This document shows, one piece after another, positions 9,914-24,400 of a DNA stretch of 64,000 nt. Where the stretch lies: NCBI RefSeq assembly GCF_051106095.1, contig NC_135783.1, forward strand, positions 58,499,447 to 58,563,446. The letters run 5' to 3'. The notes beneath the pieces are model-generated. The model was not told the origin of the DNA. It made no database searches and worked only from the letters and a program-made list of their open reading frames with translations. A program made the translations under genes and the position numbers. The first letter of the stretch is position 1, and the number at the start of each line of letters is the position of its first letter. This DNA comes from Pogona vitticeps. Taxonomy: Eukaryota > Chordata > Lepidosauria > Squamata > Agamidae.

Positions 9914-12900
9914 CTAGGATAAGAAAAGATTGAGACAGACATCAGACTCAAATTCTTCAATCTTGTACATATCTGTTAAAAGAGTACAGATTATGATTTT
10001 GGGCCCACTACTCAAAGGAAGCTGGGGAAAAAGCCAGAATTGTGGTCCACAATCTCTTCCTTAAAGGAATCAATTCATTTGGATAATGTTAGTGTAACAA
10101 GTTCTGTTACTCTTAATTACATCTGAACTCATGTGTTGTTACGTTATTAAGCTTGAGCTTACTTTAGAACTTTCATAGGATAATTTTAGCTCTGAACCCG
10201 GGATTTTAAGTAGCCGATACAGCAATCCTTTGACCTTCTGAACAGTCATAGAATCTGTACAAGAAAAAGAAAATTCTTCAGATAGGTAACCCTTTAATGC
10301 CTTTATACGGCAGTATCTTATGTTCTAGCAAACACTAATACTGAAATAGATTTCTGCAAGATGATCTATTGCAGCACTGAGGAAGCAATTCCTAGTAGCA
10401 CTGCAGTCTGACATGAAAGCAGTAATACAAAACAAAACCCTATAAACCAGATTGAAGAATTCCAAGTTATATATACAACACACTGACTGCCCTAAGTGAC
10501 CTTCAGGACTTAGTCTATGGCGTTTGCTCTTTTATACTTTGTCACTAGGAGTGATGCCAGCCCCTCTACAGAAAATGAATGTCATACTGGGATTTCATAT
10601 CAGGAGGTCCTAAAACCAATATATGCTAATTAGTTCAAGATTAACACTAGCTTTATGCACTTGCATTACGAACCAATACATATGAACATGAAGGTATATT
10701 TTTGTATTTGATGGGAGTAAATTGGTTAAAAATTCTGAATTTGAATAATGCATAACGGGCTATTCTGGATGATCTCCTCTGTTTCATTTAAGGCTTTATC
10801 TGAAGGCACAGCAATAGTGAGATACTCCTCTATTGTCATAAGATGTATTTAGAAAAATATTTTTCTATTAACTTTTGGAAAAAGCTGTATCATTTTATGC
10901 AACTTGTGATAAATGTGATTTTTATTTTAGAATAAATGCTTTTCAAATTTTACTCAAATGTCTTAAGGATATATTATTTATACAGCGTAATAATATAAAC
11001 AGTGAAGAAGCAAGGAACATTGCTTTACACCATAAAGAATTTGAATTCACAGAATAAATGAATGCAACATGAAGCATTTTTACGAAGAACACCACGGGTC
11101 CATTTCCATCACTTGCATTTGGATGTTATATGTAAGAATCTGCATGTGCTCCACAGCTCAAAAGGTAATGCCTCTATTGGGAGAACTAGAGATTGTTGTA
11201 GGAATAATTCAGGCTTGCCTGTCTCTATCAGTTGACAGAGTCTTAGTTCTTCAGAACATCTAAAGGAAACTGGAATTATTGCATGAATCCGTATGTATCT
11301 ATGTTTCTGATTCAAGGATTTTTAAATGGAAGACTTTAAACACATCATGGTGTGGTGTAACTCAGCACAGATTTAGCAACTCAGTGAGAATTAGGCCTTA
11401 AGCAAGATCTCAGCACAGCAAGAAGAGATTAATATTTGCAAACTCTTCAAATGATTATTTATGTACAAAGGATTTCACCACTAATTACAGAGAAGAGTAC
11501 AGAAAATGTTAAACATATGTAAATCCATGATCAATGTGTTTTTGTTGTAAAGAGTTTCCATGTAGCATTATTTCATGTTCTTCCTCTGAAAGGGCGTGCT
11601 ACTTCAGAGTGCTCAGTACTTGCTAATTCACTGTTCTACTTTAAAACAGTCTTTACAACACTCTTGGATGCTTCACACAAGAGCCAGGGAACTCAAATAT
11701 GACATACAGAAACAAAATAATGCTGATCCTTGCTCTTACCTGGCAGTTTCTTCTCTATGGGCTTCTGGTCAGGTTTGTCAGGGCACTTAAAGGTCAACTC
11801 TTAAGAAAAATTTTAAAAGTGAAAAGTTGATGCAATGCAAAACTCTCAGTATCCATTAGCCACAACAGACACAGGCAAAAACAGAAGTACTTCCACCGCT
11901 CAAGCCCTGATGCTGAAAAACAATCCCAGATTTTTTCAGTGGGGAATGTTTTAAAAATCCCACTGGGACCACGAATATTAATGATGGCTAAGCAAAGTTA
12001 GAAACCTTTCCAAACAGCATAACTGTATGTGAATTCCCACACTAGGATTTTTTCTGTGGAGAAGGAATGCCTTTCTGCAAATGAAGTTGAGGAGAACATA
12101 TACACAGTTGATACAGAATGAAATTACCAACTTCTCCAATCCCTCCCCCCCCAGTTGTGCATCTACCTGTACAGTACTGAGATGTACCTGTCACACCCAA
12201 GGACCCTTAGGAAGCACTGTTAAGACCATCCTGCTGCTTGTACGTTTTTTATTTCTTACATTTCATATTCCACACCTCCTGATGCTCTAAATATATCTCT
12301 TTCCAGAGGCTACACTCCATGCACATGAAGTGGGATATGATTTATCAAAAACTAAGAAGCATATAAAATTTCTAAGTTTTTCAGGTGCCACTAGACATTT
12401 TCCTATTTTTATTATTATGAGCAGTTGCTGAAATTTTTAAAAAATCCATTCACATGAATGCTTAATATTCTTTATTCCTACTGTTTGTTACTCAAGAAAC
12501 CTAAATACTGCAACAGTGTAAAATAACTAACTCATGAGAACTTCAGCACCCTACCCAACATCCTTGCTATTTTTTTTAAATCTGCGGAAGCAAGGTAGAA
12601 AAGGTTAAGTTAGCAGAAACATAGCTTGCTAAGGATCTGTGCAAAATCATAACCCAATTATCACAAAAAACCTCACCTGCTCTTGATGCAAATATGTCAT
12701 CATTCACCAAGAAAATTTATTTGTTGTTAGATCAGAAAGTATGGTTTTAAAGTATCTCCCTCTTTTCCTTGGTTTCTTTCACATCCATGGCCTGTGTCAG
12801 TGTTTCCCAACCTTGGATAACCCAGGTGTTCTTCTATAGCAATTCCCAGAACCCTTGGCCAGCATAGCTGGTGGTAAAGGCTTCTGAGAATTGCAGCCCA

Positions 12901-15438
12901 AGAACACCTCTGTTACCCAAGGCTGGGAACCATTAACCCCAAAGTGCGGTGTGTCCTCCCAGTTTAATCCCCAGTGACCAACAAGCAAAGGCAAGTTGGC
13001 TTGAATACCAAAGGTAACAGGGTAGTCATTAGGGTGAATACCCTCTATCAAAAGTACCCAGTGAATGTTATTAATGATTTACAAATTTATCATATATCCT
13101 GATTAATATTTCATTGTTTGTTATATAGTTTTGTATGTCATTTGTAACCTTGTCATTATTTTATAACTTTACTATTGTGAGCCACCTTGGGTCTCCTATG
13201 GGGAGAAAGGTGGCATATAAATAAACAAAAAAATAAACACGATTTTACATCTTACTCAGCAGCTGATTTTTTAAGGAGAAAGGCTGTTCTTTTTTCAGCT
13301 CCCCATCTTCAGGAAAACCATATTCTGTTAGGGAGAGATAACAAAAAAATATGTTAACTGATTCAGTATGTAGGCTCTGCAGGTGTTCTTCATTTTCTAC
13401 CTTAATCCACTTTACTGGGAAGCTGAAAGAGACAAATAGTTTTTATTAAATCTCACTCTCAGAGAAGGCAGAGCTCACCAATCCACCTTTTTCTAAGGCT
13501 TTGTCAGAGCATGATATTAGGTTGCTAGAGCTTAGAGCATGTTGCTCCTCATTGGACACTGACATTCTGGAAATACAGTTTCCCATTTAAGAGGATGCAT
13601 GTAGGGCAGTGTGTATACCTGCAACAACCTTCATAAGTATCAATGACTTTTGTTTGGCCAAAGCAACATTTGACAGGAGGGGTGTGGCAGGGTGGTGTCT
13701 ATATTTTCTGGACATTTTGGAATGGTGCTCACTCAAGCTTGTCCAAATTTTACTATCAATTTCTCTTGCCACCTGAGAACAAAGAGATTCCAACCCCCCC
13801 TCATCTGCAAATTCCCATTTCAGGGTAATGCCAGAGGGAAACATATCACCTGCCCGGTTTTCTAAACCAAGCAACTCCTTTATGAAATCAAAGAAATTAG
13901 AATTGTCCAGCTCCTAGAATGGCATGTCTCTAAAATGTCTAATAATGTGCCCGTAATATATTCTCCTGAGTGTTCTGTGCCAAATGGTATTGTGTTGGAT
14001 GTGTTTCCAGGGAAGCAGACTTAACCCCCTTGTATTCTGGTAGAAAGGGGAAGTGATTTTCCCAGATGTGACTACCTTCACTTCCACAAATGGGAATGTA
14101 CAGGTAAGCAGTGGTGTTATTAGGGCTGAACTCTGAGAAGGAAATTTTGAGTCTCACATTCCAGAGGTTACCCAATCAAAATCCCAAAGAAGGTGGCAGA
14201 TGTGAATAACTATACAAGTACACAAATTAGAAAACTACTGTGCTTTCAGCACCTAAGATGGCATACAGCAAAGTCAAGCAGCAGCCAACAGTCCTAATTC
14301 TGCAGGACACTGGAAGCTTAGAGGCTTTCTGTGGAAATGAAGATGGTAGAAAACTAGGCCAGAGACTTACACACATTCCAGAGGTTACCCAATCTTTTCT
14401 TAAAAAAAGAAAAGAATAAAGACTTCATTGCTTACGTACTAAGCCAGAGGGACAAAGTGTTGGACTAGGATGCAAGTGACCTGGGTTCAAATCCCTGTTC
14501 AGCTATGGGAACTCACTGAGAAGTGGCACTGCTCTAACTGCTGTGTAAGTGTATCCACCTTACTATGAACACTCTATTAGGGTAACCACAGGTTGGATAT
14601 GACTTGATGGCACACAAGAACAGCAACAAGAGAAGTGGGGGGGGCAAGGTAGTAAAAGCATCCAGGGTGATACATACACTTTCTGAAACTGACAAAGACC
14701 TTGGAGATATATCTTATGTCTTTGATTGTCTCTTAGTAATCTGTGAAAAGATTACTAAGGAGTAGGCAAATAGCCAGAAACCCAAAATGTCAGAATTGAA
14801 AAACTAATATTTCTATTTGCATTCTACGTACTTTCGCAGAGTAATTGGAATCTAGGATGTGCAGCAATAAATTCCTCATTTGGATTGTTTTTGTTTGGAT
14901 CTTGATTACCACCAGCCTTTAACCAATCAACTCCATATTTTTTTCTATAGTCAAGTTCTGCTCCCTTCCTTTCTTCAGGAAAGATCTGTGACAAAACAAG
15001 CATGTATGCTATATCATCAGAACAACCAAATCTATTTTAGATTTTTTTAAAAAATGTATTTAATCAGAAGACCATTCATAGTACTTTTTGTAACCTAGAC
15101 CATGATGACTGCTGTGGTTCTTCATCTAAGCAACTGGGAATAGCTCATTACCAAAGCATTTCAAATAAACAAAAAATACAACTTTACACTTATTTCCATT
15201 TCCAAGAGCCTCATGGCGCAGTGGTTAAAACGCTGTACTGCAGCTAAAACTGTGCTCACGACCTGGGGTTCAAATCCCAGGTAGCCGGCTCAAGGTTGAC
15301 TCAGCCTTCCATCCTTCCGAGGTCGGTAAAATGAGTACCCAGCTTGCTGGGGGGGGGGGCAATGTGTAGCCTTTATAATTAAAATTGTAAAACGCCCGGA
15401 GAGTGCTTGTAGCGCTATGGGGCGGTATATAAGTCCAA

Positions 15439-15470
<32 letters not shown>

Positions 15471-18400
15471 AAATATTTCAGTTCTATGTCTTCCTTCCTT
15501 TATAGTCTTGGCTCCCCCCCCACTGTATCTTGCTATCTATTTCTTCAGGTTTACAAGTACAGTGGTGCCCCACTTGACGATTACCCCATTAGATAATGAA
15601 ATCACTTGACGATGAGTATTTTGCCATCGCTATAGCGATTGCAAAACAATGTTTGTATGGGGTTTTTTCGCTTCACGATGACCGGTTCCCTGCTTTGGGA
15701 ACCGATTTTTCGCTTAATAACCATTTTGAGCTGCTCTCAAAATGGCTCCCCGCTGTTTTGCTGACCTCATTTCACAAGACAGGGAGCGGAAAATGGCTGC
15801 CCTATGGAGGATCTTCGCTGCACGATCAGGTATTTCCCCCCATTGGAACACATTGACCGGTTTTCAATGCATTTCAATGATTTTTTTTGCTTGACGACGA
15901 TTTCACTTAACAGCAATTTTGCTGGAATGCATTATCGTCATCAAGCGGGGCACCACTGTATATCTTCTGCTAGCTTGGCATAAAAAACATTTGATCCCAT
16001 TTCTGGGATCAAATGTTTAGAGTTGAAGAAAACTAATTAATTTATAGAACAACTTGGGAATATATCTAAAATTATCAGACAACGTAAGTGCTCATGTCTT
16101 CCTGGTATTCCTAATTAAAATTAAAACTAATACCTGAGACTTGTTCAAAAACTTTAACTGGCCTATTTTGGCAATAAGCAGCTGTTTTACAGTCTCTATA
16201 TTTTTGTCTGTATCCATTAAAGGATTATTCCGACAATCCAGTGATTGAAGCTTTGGTAATTTATCCAGTTCATTGATAACTGACCACTGAAACGAAAAAG
16301 AAAGGAAGGAGAGAAGGAAGGAAGACCTGTCAATACTGAACAGACAAAATCTGAAACAATAAATTTTTCTCCACATGAGACTCTGAAAGGAACTAACAGT
16401 GCAATGAAAATGTAACCTAATAATTAGCATTATTTATATTAGTAATTTAATACTGCATGTACTGCTTGGTCTATAGTCTAACCATGATGATGGCAAAAAG
16501 TTTATAAATAAAATCCTTCTACATCTCAATTCTCCATAAAGAAGTCCCAAACAGCTGTTTGTGTTGAACCAGAGGTAAAACATGAGGTGTCTACTAGATT
16601 TGGGACCGTCCTCTGCTGCAAAGGTGATTTGATTTGTATGGCTTTCCTTAACTGCCATGCTATTGTGTGATTTATTACCAACTAGAATCCTACTGTCAAT
16701 TTAGTCTCATGTAACAGAAATTGTGCAAGTGTGGGCAACAATTTGCTACTCACTAATGAGGTGTAGATTGTGTTTCTGAGTGTGTCCCTGAGATCGTGTA
16801 CACCCCAAAAAAAAAAAAACAACCAGCAACCCATTAGTAAGTGGTAACTTGCCAGCAAAACTTAAACAGTTTCTTGCTTAAGTCCCAATTTGCAATAGGA
16901 TCCTAGCTATTGCCTCATAACAAAAGCTTAATGGAAAAATGAAAAAAAGCAAAGGTGTAATTATCTTTGCTCATCAATTACAACACATAGTAATATATAA
17001 GAGCTCATTTCACAACATTAAGGTCATGTATGTGATTATTACTAATAGAAATAAAACAAAACACCTCCAACAAAAGAAGATTATATATCCTTTTACTACA
17101 TCTTGATTTTGAAGATGAAAATCATTTTGGAGATGAATGTGATGCTCATGCTAGATGGCCACATCCCATTTACTCCAACTGTAAACGTAAACTGGAAAGT
17201 TAAATCTGATGGCAGTTGATACAGAGATTGCATAGCATTAAAACACAGCTATAAAAGCAATGGCCTGACATTCTACACTCTTTTCACTATACTTCAAAAT
17301 ATTTAAGATTTTGGAAATCTTAACAGGATAAAGGCTGCAATATATTCTAACTATCACTGTTTTTGTTCCTAGAAGGAAAATCTAATCACAAACTAATGCA
17401 TTGCACAACTATTTGACTTACTTCTGAAATTCTATTGCCATTTACTATAAGATGTGTTAAAGAAGGAAACACTGTAGCCTTGCAACCTGCAAAAAAGGAG
17501 AATAAGCTGACGATTCAACAGAGAAGAATTAAAATGCAGAATAATATAGCCATATTCTATTTACATACCAAATTCCACATCAGGAAAATGTATAGAAGAA
17601 ATTCCATTGTTTGAAAGTATTAGTCTTTCTAACCTGTAATTTAAGAGTGAGAGTACAACCACTGAAATATGAGCTAATAATTCAAACTTCATATATAACA
17701 CCTTGTGATAAATTATTAAACAGGTACTGTGATATGCTGAATGGCTATGCTAGGAATGAAGACTCTCTGATGGAAAGGTGCAATGACATGTACATGTAGC
17801 CTATGAAGAATAACCAGGGAAGGCAAGAGATTACACTTGAGAACATTCCTTTTGCAGCAAGTGTTTCAAAGCAGTGGCACAACTTCAGTTTGCCTGATAG
17901 AAGAGGAATATAGTATGGAAGCTATAGTCAATATGTATTTTTGCCTAACATACCCCTGAAGCCAGGGCTCTTAGCTCCCTATTTCTCCTTTCTAACTGAC
18001 GACCACTACAGAAGAGCATTTATGCTGGCAAGATTCAACGTACTACCGTCGGCTATTCTACTTGGTAGATACCATAGAGTCCCACTTAACCTCAGACGAT
18101 GCCCCTGTGGTCAAGATGCCATCGAAACAGTTTCTCATGTTCTCTTGGACTGCCCTTTCTACAACAGCTTGCGTGCAAGATTTCTAGAACCATTGCTCTC
18201 CAGTTTTCAAGGACGCTCCGATAAGGCCAAGGTTTGCTTTTTAGTCCAGGGGAATATTAACCATGTCACTACCTATGTCGCTCGCTTTTTACATACCACG
18301 ATTCAAATCAGAGAGACCATCCCCCAGGCATAGTTGAATCACTCTCCCAATGTAATCTGGTCATGGCTCTATTACTCTCCACAGCCTTTTTATTGATTTA

Positions 18401-21400
18401 AGCTTTGCATTAAGCATTCCTAATCTACATGATGAAGTGGTCTACAACTACTGTATACCTTGAAACTATGCAATGCTTTATTCTGCCCACATTGAAGCTT
18501 TTTGATCTGCTTCATGCAGGGTATATACCCTCCATCTATCTGAGGACCCCTGCTTGGTGTATGTTTTATGCCAATAAAGGTTATGATGATGATTGGATTG
18601 GCCTAACATGAACACACACAGTTTACAACAACACACTGGTTGAATTAATATACGTAAAATTACTCTTAAAAGAAAACAGAGTAACTGCAAATGCAGACTA
18701 GCAGTATAATCTTATGCCTCTCTGCTAAGGAAAAGCAGCTCAATGAATTCATCAGCATTCCTTCCAAAGTGAATAGATGAATGATTTTTCTTTTGAGGGG
18801 AGGAGACATATTTTTCTGCTGCAGCAAAAACTAGAATCTTGGAGCACTCTAAAGAGTAACACGTTTTCTGTGACATACACCTTTGTGGATTGTTGCCCAC
18901 TTCTTTGGATGCATAAGGTACCCTGTTTCCCTGAAAATAAGACCTAACCTGGAAATAAGCCCTAGTATGAATTTTCAGGATGCTTGTAATATGAGCCCTA
19001 CCCCAAAAATAAGCCCCAGTTAAGTGAAACCCTGCCCTCCACCATTGTGCAGCAACCAGAAGATGACATGACTGTATTTGAATAAACATAGCTGAACATG
19101 AAAAAAACATCCCCTGAAAATAAGCCCTACTGCTTTGTTTATAGCAAAAATTAATGTGAGACCCTGTTATCAGAAACAAATCTGAAATTAAAAACATTAT
19201 CCAAAATCAGTAGGAAAACACTTCTGTCTCTCTGGCCATTTTATCTGTGACCTCAAGGTGGCCTGAACGAAAAAGCTTCTTCAAAGGCAGATTTCAAAGA
19301 GGAATGGTTGAACAAGAAAACCATACAAGAATATGTTAAAAGGTTCATTCAATGCTACCCTCACTTGGCTCAAACAAGGACATGGGCTTGTCATTATATA
19401 TATTAATAAGCTCATCCATACATATTTGTTTGTATTGCTACCCAAATGTTGATTTTATCACAACTGTCTGGACAATTTACTCTACATGTAAATTTTGCAA
19501 TCCCATTTCCTATGACTCCTTTGATAACTGCCATTAAACTCATTGAAACTGTATGCAATATCCTTCTATCATACTGGATTTGATTATAGTTCCCTACTTA
19601 TATGAGTTAATCAGTTTACCTATACTTGAACATACTTGTCACCCCAAATAACTTTCAAATGAGTCTTAACAGTCACCAAATAAAACTTCTTAGTCTTTCA
19701 GATCTGAGAAAACTACGGTATTTGATTTAGATGAAATATTGAAGCTTTAGATATCAAAGTCTTCAGGAAGGAAAGGGCCCTATGGTCCGTTTCTTTGGAC
19801 ATTAGTCAGTACAGCTTTGATTCAGCTTTACCTCAGCACTATATATGCAAGGCTTCCATGCCTACAAGATTGTAAGGGGCTACAGGATTGCATATTGTCC
19901 AAAACCCAACATTCTTCTCAAGCACAATGTCTTCCTGTTGGCCTTAATCATGATTCAATGTTACACCAGCCCTGAAATCAAGGGCAGTGCTATATATCAT
20001 TTACCTGGGGAGATCAGCAATTAGCTGAAGCTCATTACTGTCATTTAAGTGGTTGTTTGAAAGGTCTAACCATTTCAAGTTATGCAGGACATCGACAGGC
20101 CTGTGGGGAGAAACAGCATACTTAAGAACATTTTTAAAATGTTTGAAGCACTAAACACCTTTACTATTTTAAAAAAAGATGTTACATTTTTTGTTCCTTT
20201 GCCTTACCATTCTAGAAGGAAAATATTCTCCATTTTGTTGATATTATTACTGTTTGTATATTGTGACAGTGACCACAGCCTATAATATGTCCAGGAGAGT
20301 TCTCTGAATCATTCTATTCTTGATGGCCCTAACAGTTCCTAAGGACAGAATTAAACAACTTTTAAGATGCTGGTTCCACAGGGTCCTGAGTCAGGCCGTA
20401 GGTCCATCTATCTTAGAGTTGCTTATTCTGGCCGACTAGGGTCTCATACCTAGCCTCTGTGCACGGTCAGAATACCAGCCGTCGTAAGATCAAATCCGTT
20501 GCTTGTCCCAGCTCCTGCCAACTTAGCAGTTTGAAAGCATGTAAAAATGTGAGTAGATAAATAGGTACCACCACAGTAGGAAGGTAACAGTGTTCCGTGT
20601 CTAGTCGCGCTGGCCACGTGACCACGGAAACTGTCTATGGACAAACGGTGGCTCTACGGCTTGGAAACAGGGATGAGCAATGTGCCCTAGAGTCAGACAC
20701 GACTGGATTAAATGTCAAGGGAAACCTTTACCTTTACCAAGGGTCTCATACAGGCTATTTCTCATTCTGGTAATCTGAGCTTCTTCCATCTAGAGATGCT
20801 TACAGTTAAAACCAGGGTCTTATCAAGCTTTGGATTGTCTTGATGGAACCAAGAAAGCAACCAATAGAAAACATTTGTTGTCTTTCAGAATATTTTGGCT
20901 TTTCTCAAATAATTAATGACTGGCAACAGCAAGAATAAAGCAATTTGTGAACAACATCTTCACTAAAATATTCAATTGTTCGAAGTATCTTGTTATTTCA
21001 GTGTGTGGGAAGTAAAGCTTAAGAACTTTAATGGCTTCGTCAAATATTATCACATTTAGTGGTCTGCTGACTAGCTCTTAGTCAGACAAATGCAAGGGAG
21101 TGCTGCCATGCCAGGGTGTGAGATGGGGTGACAAGCAGTCTGGGGCCTCAGATTTGAATGCTACTTTTTCATTTCTCTTCTGCTCCTAAGTGGCATATAT
21201 CTCACGTTCACACACACAATTAAGCATTTTTCATAATTATCAGCATGGCTGATAGAAAAATTATGTTCAATGTTTGGCATCCTAATAAGCAATGACACAA
21301 CTGCACAGCATTGGCTATAGCACTTCTCGTTATCTCCATCCCTTTCTAAAAGGTCCCCATACCTTTCTAAATGTGAAATACCATTGGATGCAAGGTAGAG

Positions 21401-24400
21401 TTCTTCAAGAGCTGGCCACCCTGCAGCACATGAAAGAACCTGAAGGGAAAACATCATTAGGTTCAAAAACTGCACTTGGCGGAGCAAATATTCAAACAAA
21501 GCAGCAGCTTTGCCAGTTTCATGAGTACTGAGTGACTTATCTTAAACCAGGGACCCTATGCACCCCAATTATACTGTAATATCTTGCTTCAGCCCCACAG
21601 CAGGCCACTTGCTGCTGCTACCTCAACTCAGGTAGCTACAGAATGTAACCTTCAATCACAACAGCAAGAAAGTAGCTACTTTTTAATGGCTGTGATTTCA
21701 GATTTTAATACTGTATGTAGCAGATCTGCCTTTCCAAATCTGTCATTTCACCACTACTGAAGATGCATAAAATCCACAGCTAGAGCATTCTGATGAGTTA
21801 TACATGTTTGCTCATAAACAGAGACTGACAGAAACTGACTCCTGAATTCCACCCTCTTTTTCAGCAGCCCCACTGCTGTGGGGTTATGGAGCACCTGCTA
21901 GCCACCATTTTGAAAGACTCTGTCCTTCTCCTTCATTTCTCTGTGGCTCATGCCCTTGCCATTCAGTAAGGTCTGCCAATACTATGAGAAGTTGTTTTAG
22001 GAAATTGGGAAGCTACTGAGGAAAGAAGTTTTCACCAGTCTCATTATACAAGAGTTTACTTCACAGTGAGTTTCACTACAAGTATGAATGATTTCACCTC
22101 TGCCACCTTTAACATTCAATTACATGGTTAGACATACACAATTGTATTAAATGTATTGAGTAATAAATTCCAGTGGCTTCTTTGGAACTTAATTCCAAGT
22201 ATAATTGATTGGATTAGCAACCAAACAATCACTTTTATTATCTAGTTAATTATTATTTTTAAAAAATAAATTTAAGAGAAAACGTTATGACAAAATGAAT
22301 CCATTATGCCAAATTTTAAAATAAACCATTTTAATGTATGTTTACACATGGTATACAAGATGGTTGTGATTCTAACGCTTCATCATCTGAAAAATTATGT
22401 TTGTTTAGTTTTCAAACATATGAAATTTAATTGTACTTCCCATTTTAGAAAATCCCCACTATAAGGGGAGTTGGGCCTACACAGGGAGAACAGATTAAGT
22501 CTGCAACCTGTAAATCACACACACACACCTCACACACACCTTTAAGTTGTTTGAAACTGGGGTGGCAGATGATAGATCTGGGTCTACTAGGAAATCTGTG
22601 CATGATTTACAGAAAAACTGACAAGGGCTTTTGACTGACATTCCTTTAAAAACAAAAGCACCAGAATGATTATTTCCCTCAAAATTATTTTAATTGTAAA
22701 TATATATGGGTGTCTTTTGTACCAGGTTAATGCAATTTGGATATGTTATTTAAAAAACTAAAGAATGAAGTTTAATTTTATTTTTCTCAGACACATTCAA
22801 GCGTTTACTCCAAGCATTTCCTACCCTGAGTTTTCACAGGGGAACAATCTGTGGAATCTCATGGGATGAAAGATTTTTTTCTTGTGTGGACTAAAGACTG
22901 GAAAATCTCTCCCAAATTTATTCTCCTGCCAAAAACAGTAGCATAAAACCATAAACATAATTACACAGTATTTGAGGAATGAAAGTCCATTACCTCAGGC
23001 CATGTTACTCCTGTTTGATTAAGCGCTAGCACCCTTAATTTACAAAAAGCTCCTGAAGCAGATGGTGAAGTAGACTGAAACTTTATTTTGTTTTCACTGC
23101 AACAAGGAAGAAACAAAGAAACATGCTTTAGACAAATACTGGGTTTTGTTATGTGCCTAATTATGCCACCGCATTAAAGATATTGGAAGTAGTTATGGTA
23201 TATTTTGAACATCCTGTGACGTTTGCTTCAAAAAGTCTTAAATCAATCTCTTTCTTTGCAAGCCATTAAAAATCACATCAAATGTAAAAGCAAACCTAGT
23301 CCTAAAACAATAAATTAAGGGCCAACCAATAGATGAGATCCATACTATATTTTCATATTGAAAGGTACACAGGGACTCCAGTCTGAATACAACAACAAGA
23401 CACAAAAAAGAGAGGTTAATTATTTTTCCTAGCGCTGCTTTCCTTCTCTGGCTTCCATCATGCTTTCCACAGTAGAGCAAACAGCTTTGAATGTTGTGTG
23501 CATTTATGCATGCGTGTGTGCGCGTGTGTGTCCAGACAAAAAGGTTTATTTTTTAAAACCCTCTTCCATTACTATTGGCCTTAAGAAACTGCTGCTGCTA
23601 AACAGAAACACTAGGAAATCTAATAACTTTTCTATATGGTCAAACTAAAGGATATACTTAGCCCATACTGTATTTAGAAGTGGTGCTCCCTTAAGCAGTG
23701 AGATATGCCTGTTTGCTCTAGCATGAAATTACTGTTAGGCCAGTAGCATGCAATATGCATATCTTTCATTTAGGATCTTAGCTTTGTGAACTACTCCAAA
23801 AAGCATGAAATTGCCACCGATTGGAAAATTGCCCAGCTTCATTGCCCAAACTACATTATGTTTGTTGTGCTGAAGGACACTAAAAATGAGGGACATTAGT
23901 TCCTTAGTTTTTAATGACCCAGCATTATAATGTGTCTAAATAATTCAGGTTCTATTGCTCCCACCATGCTCAGGTCCCTCTTCCAACATCTGGATCCAGA
24001 GGATTGTCATCTGTGGGTCCTGATGGCAATTTTAATTATATTTTAATTGTATTTAAATCATTTTATTTTTAATGAATTTTAATTGTTGTAAGCCTCCCAG
24101 AGACCTTTGGGTAGAGTGGGCGGCATATAAGTTAAATAAATAAATAATAAAATCTGCATATCATTTTCCAGTATTATCAATTATATGAATAATTGAAAAA
24201 CATGTCACTGTACCTGGGAAGCTAATGATTTGGACAATATTCTGTGTCTAAAACTAGCCAACAAAGGGAAAAAAGAACATATAGCCTGTGGAGACTCCAT
24301 GTTTGGCCAGGAAAGCCCTGGCCTCCCAATTAACACAGGTCCCTGGAGGCTAGCAGGAAAAATATACAATTTCTGCCTAATGATCAGATAGTGGGGGTTC

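Noticed and set aside
8720-11110. Similar text near 8855-8890 (minus) and 11068-11090 (plus), both reading atgaagca...gaagaaca
   Set aside because: The match is short (about 20 bases with mismatches) and does not extend. Not enough to call a repeat.
12675-12712. Possible extra TBCE exon with donor GTGAGG on the minus strand
   Set aside because: Flanking exons 14 and 15 already join in phase with the family sequence, and this stretch matches nothing in TBCE.
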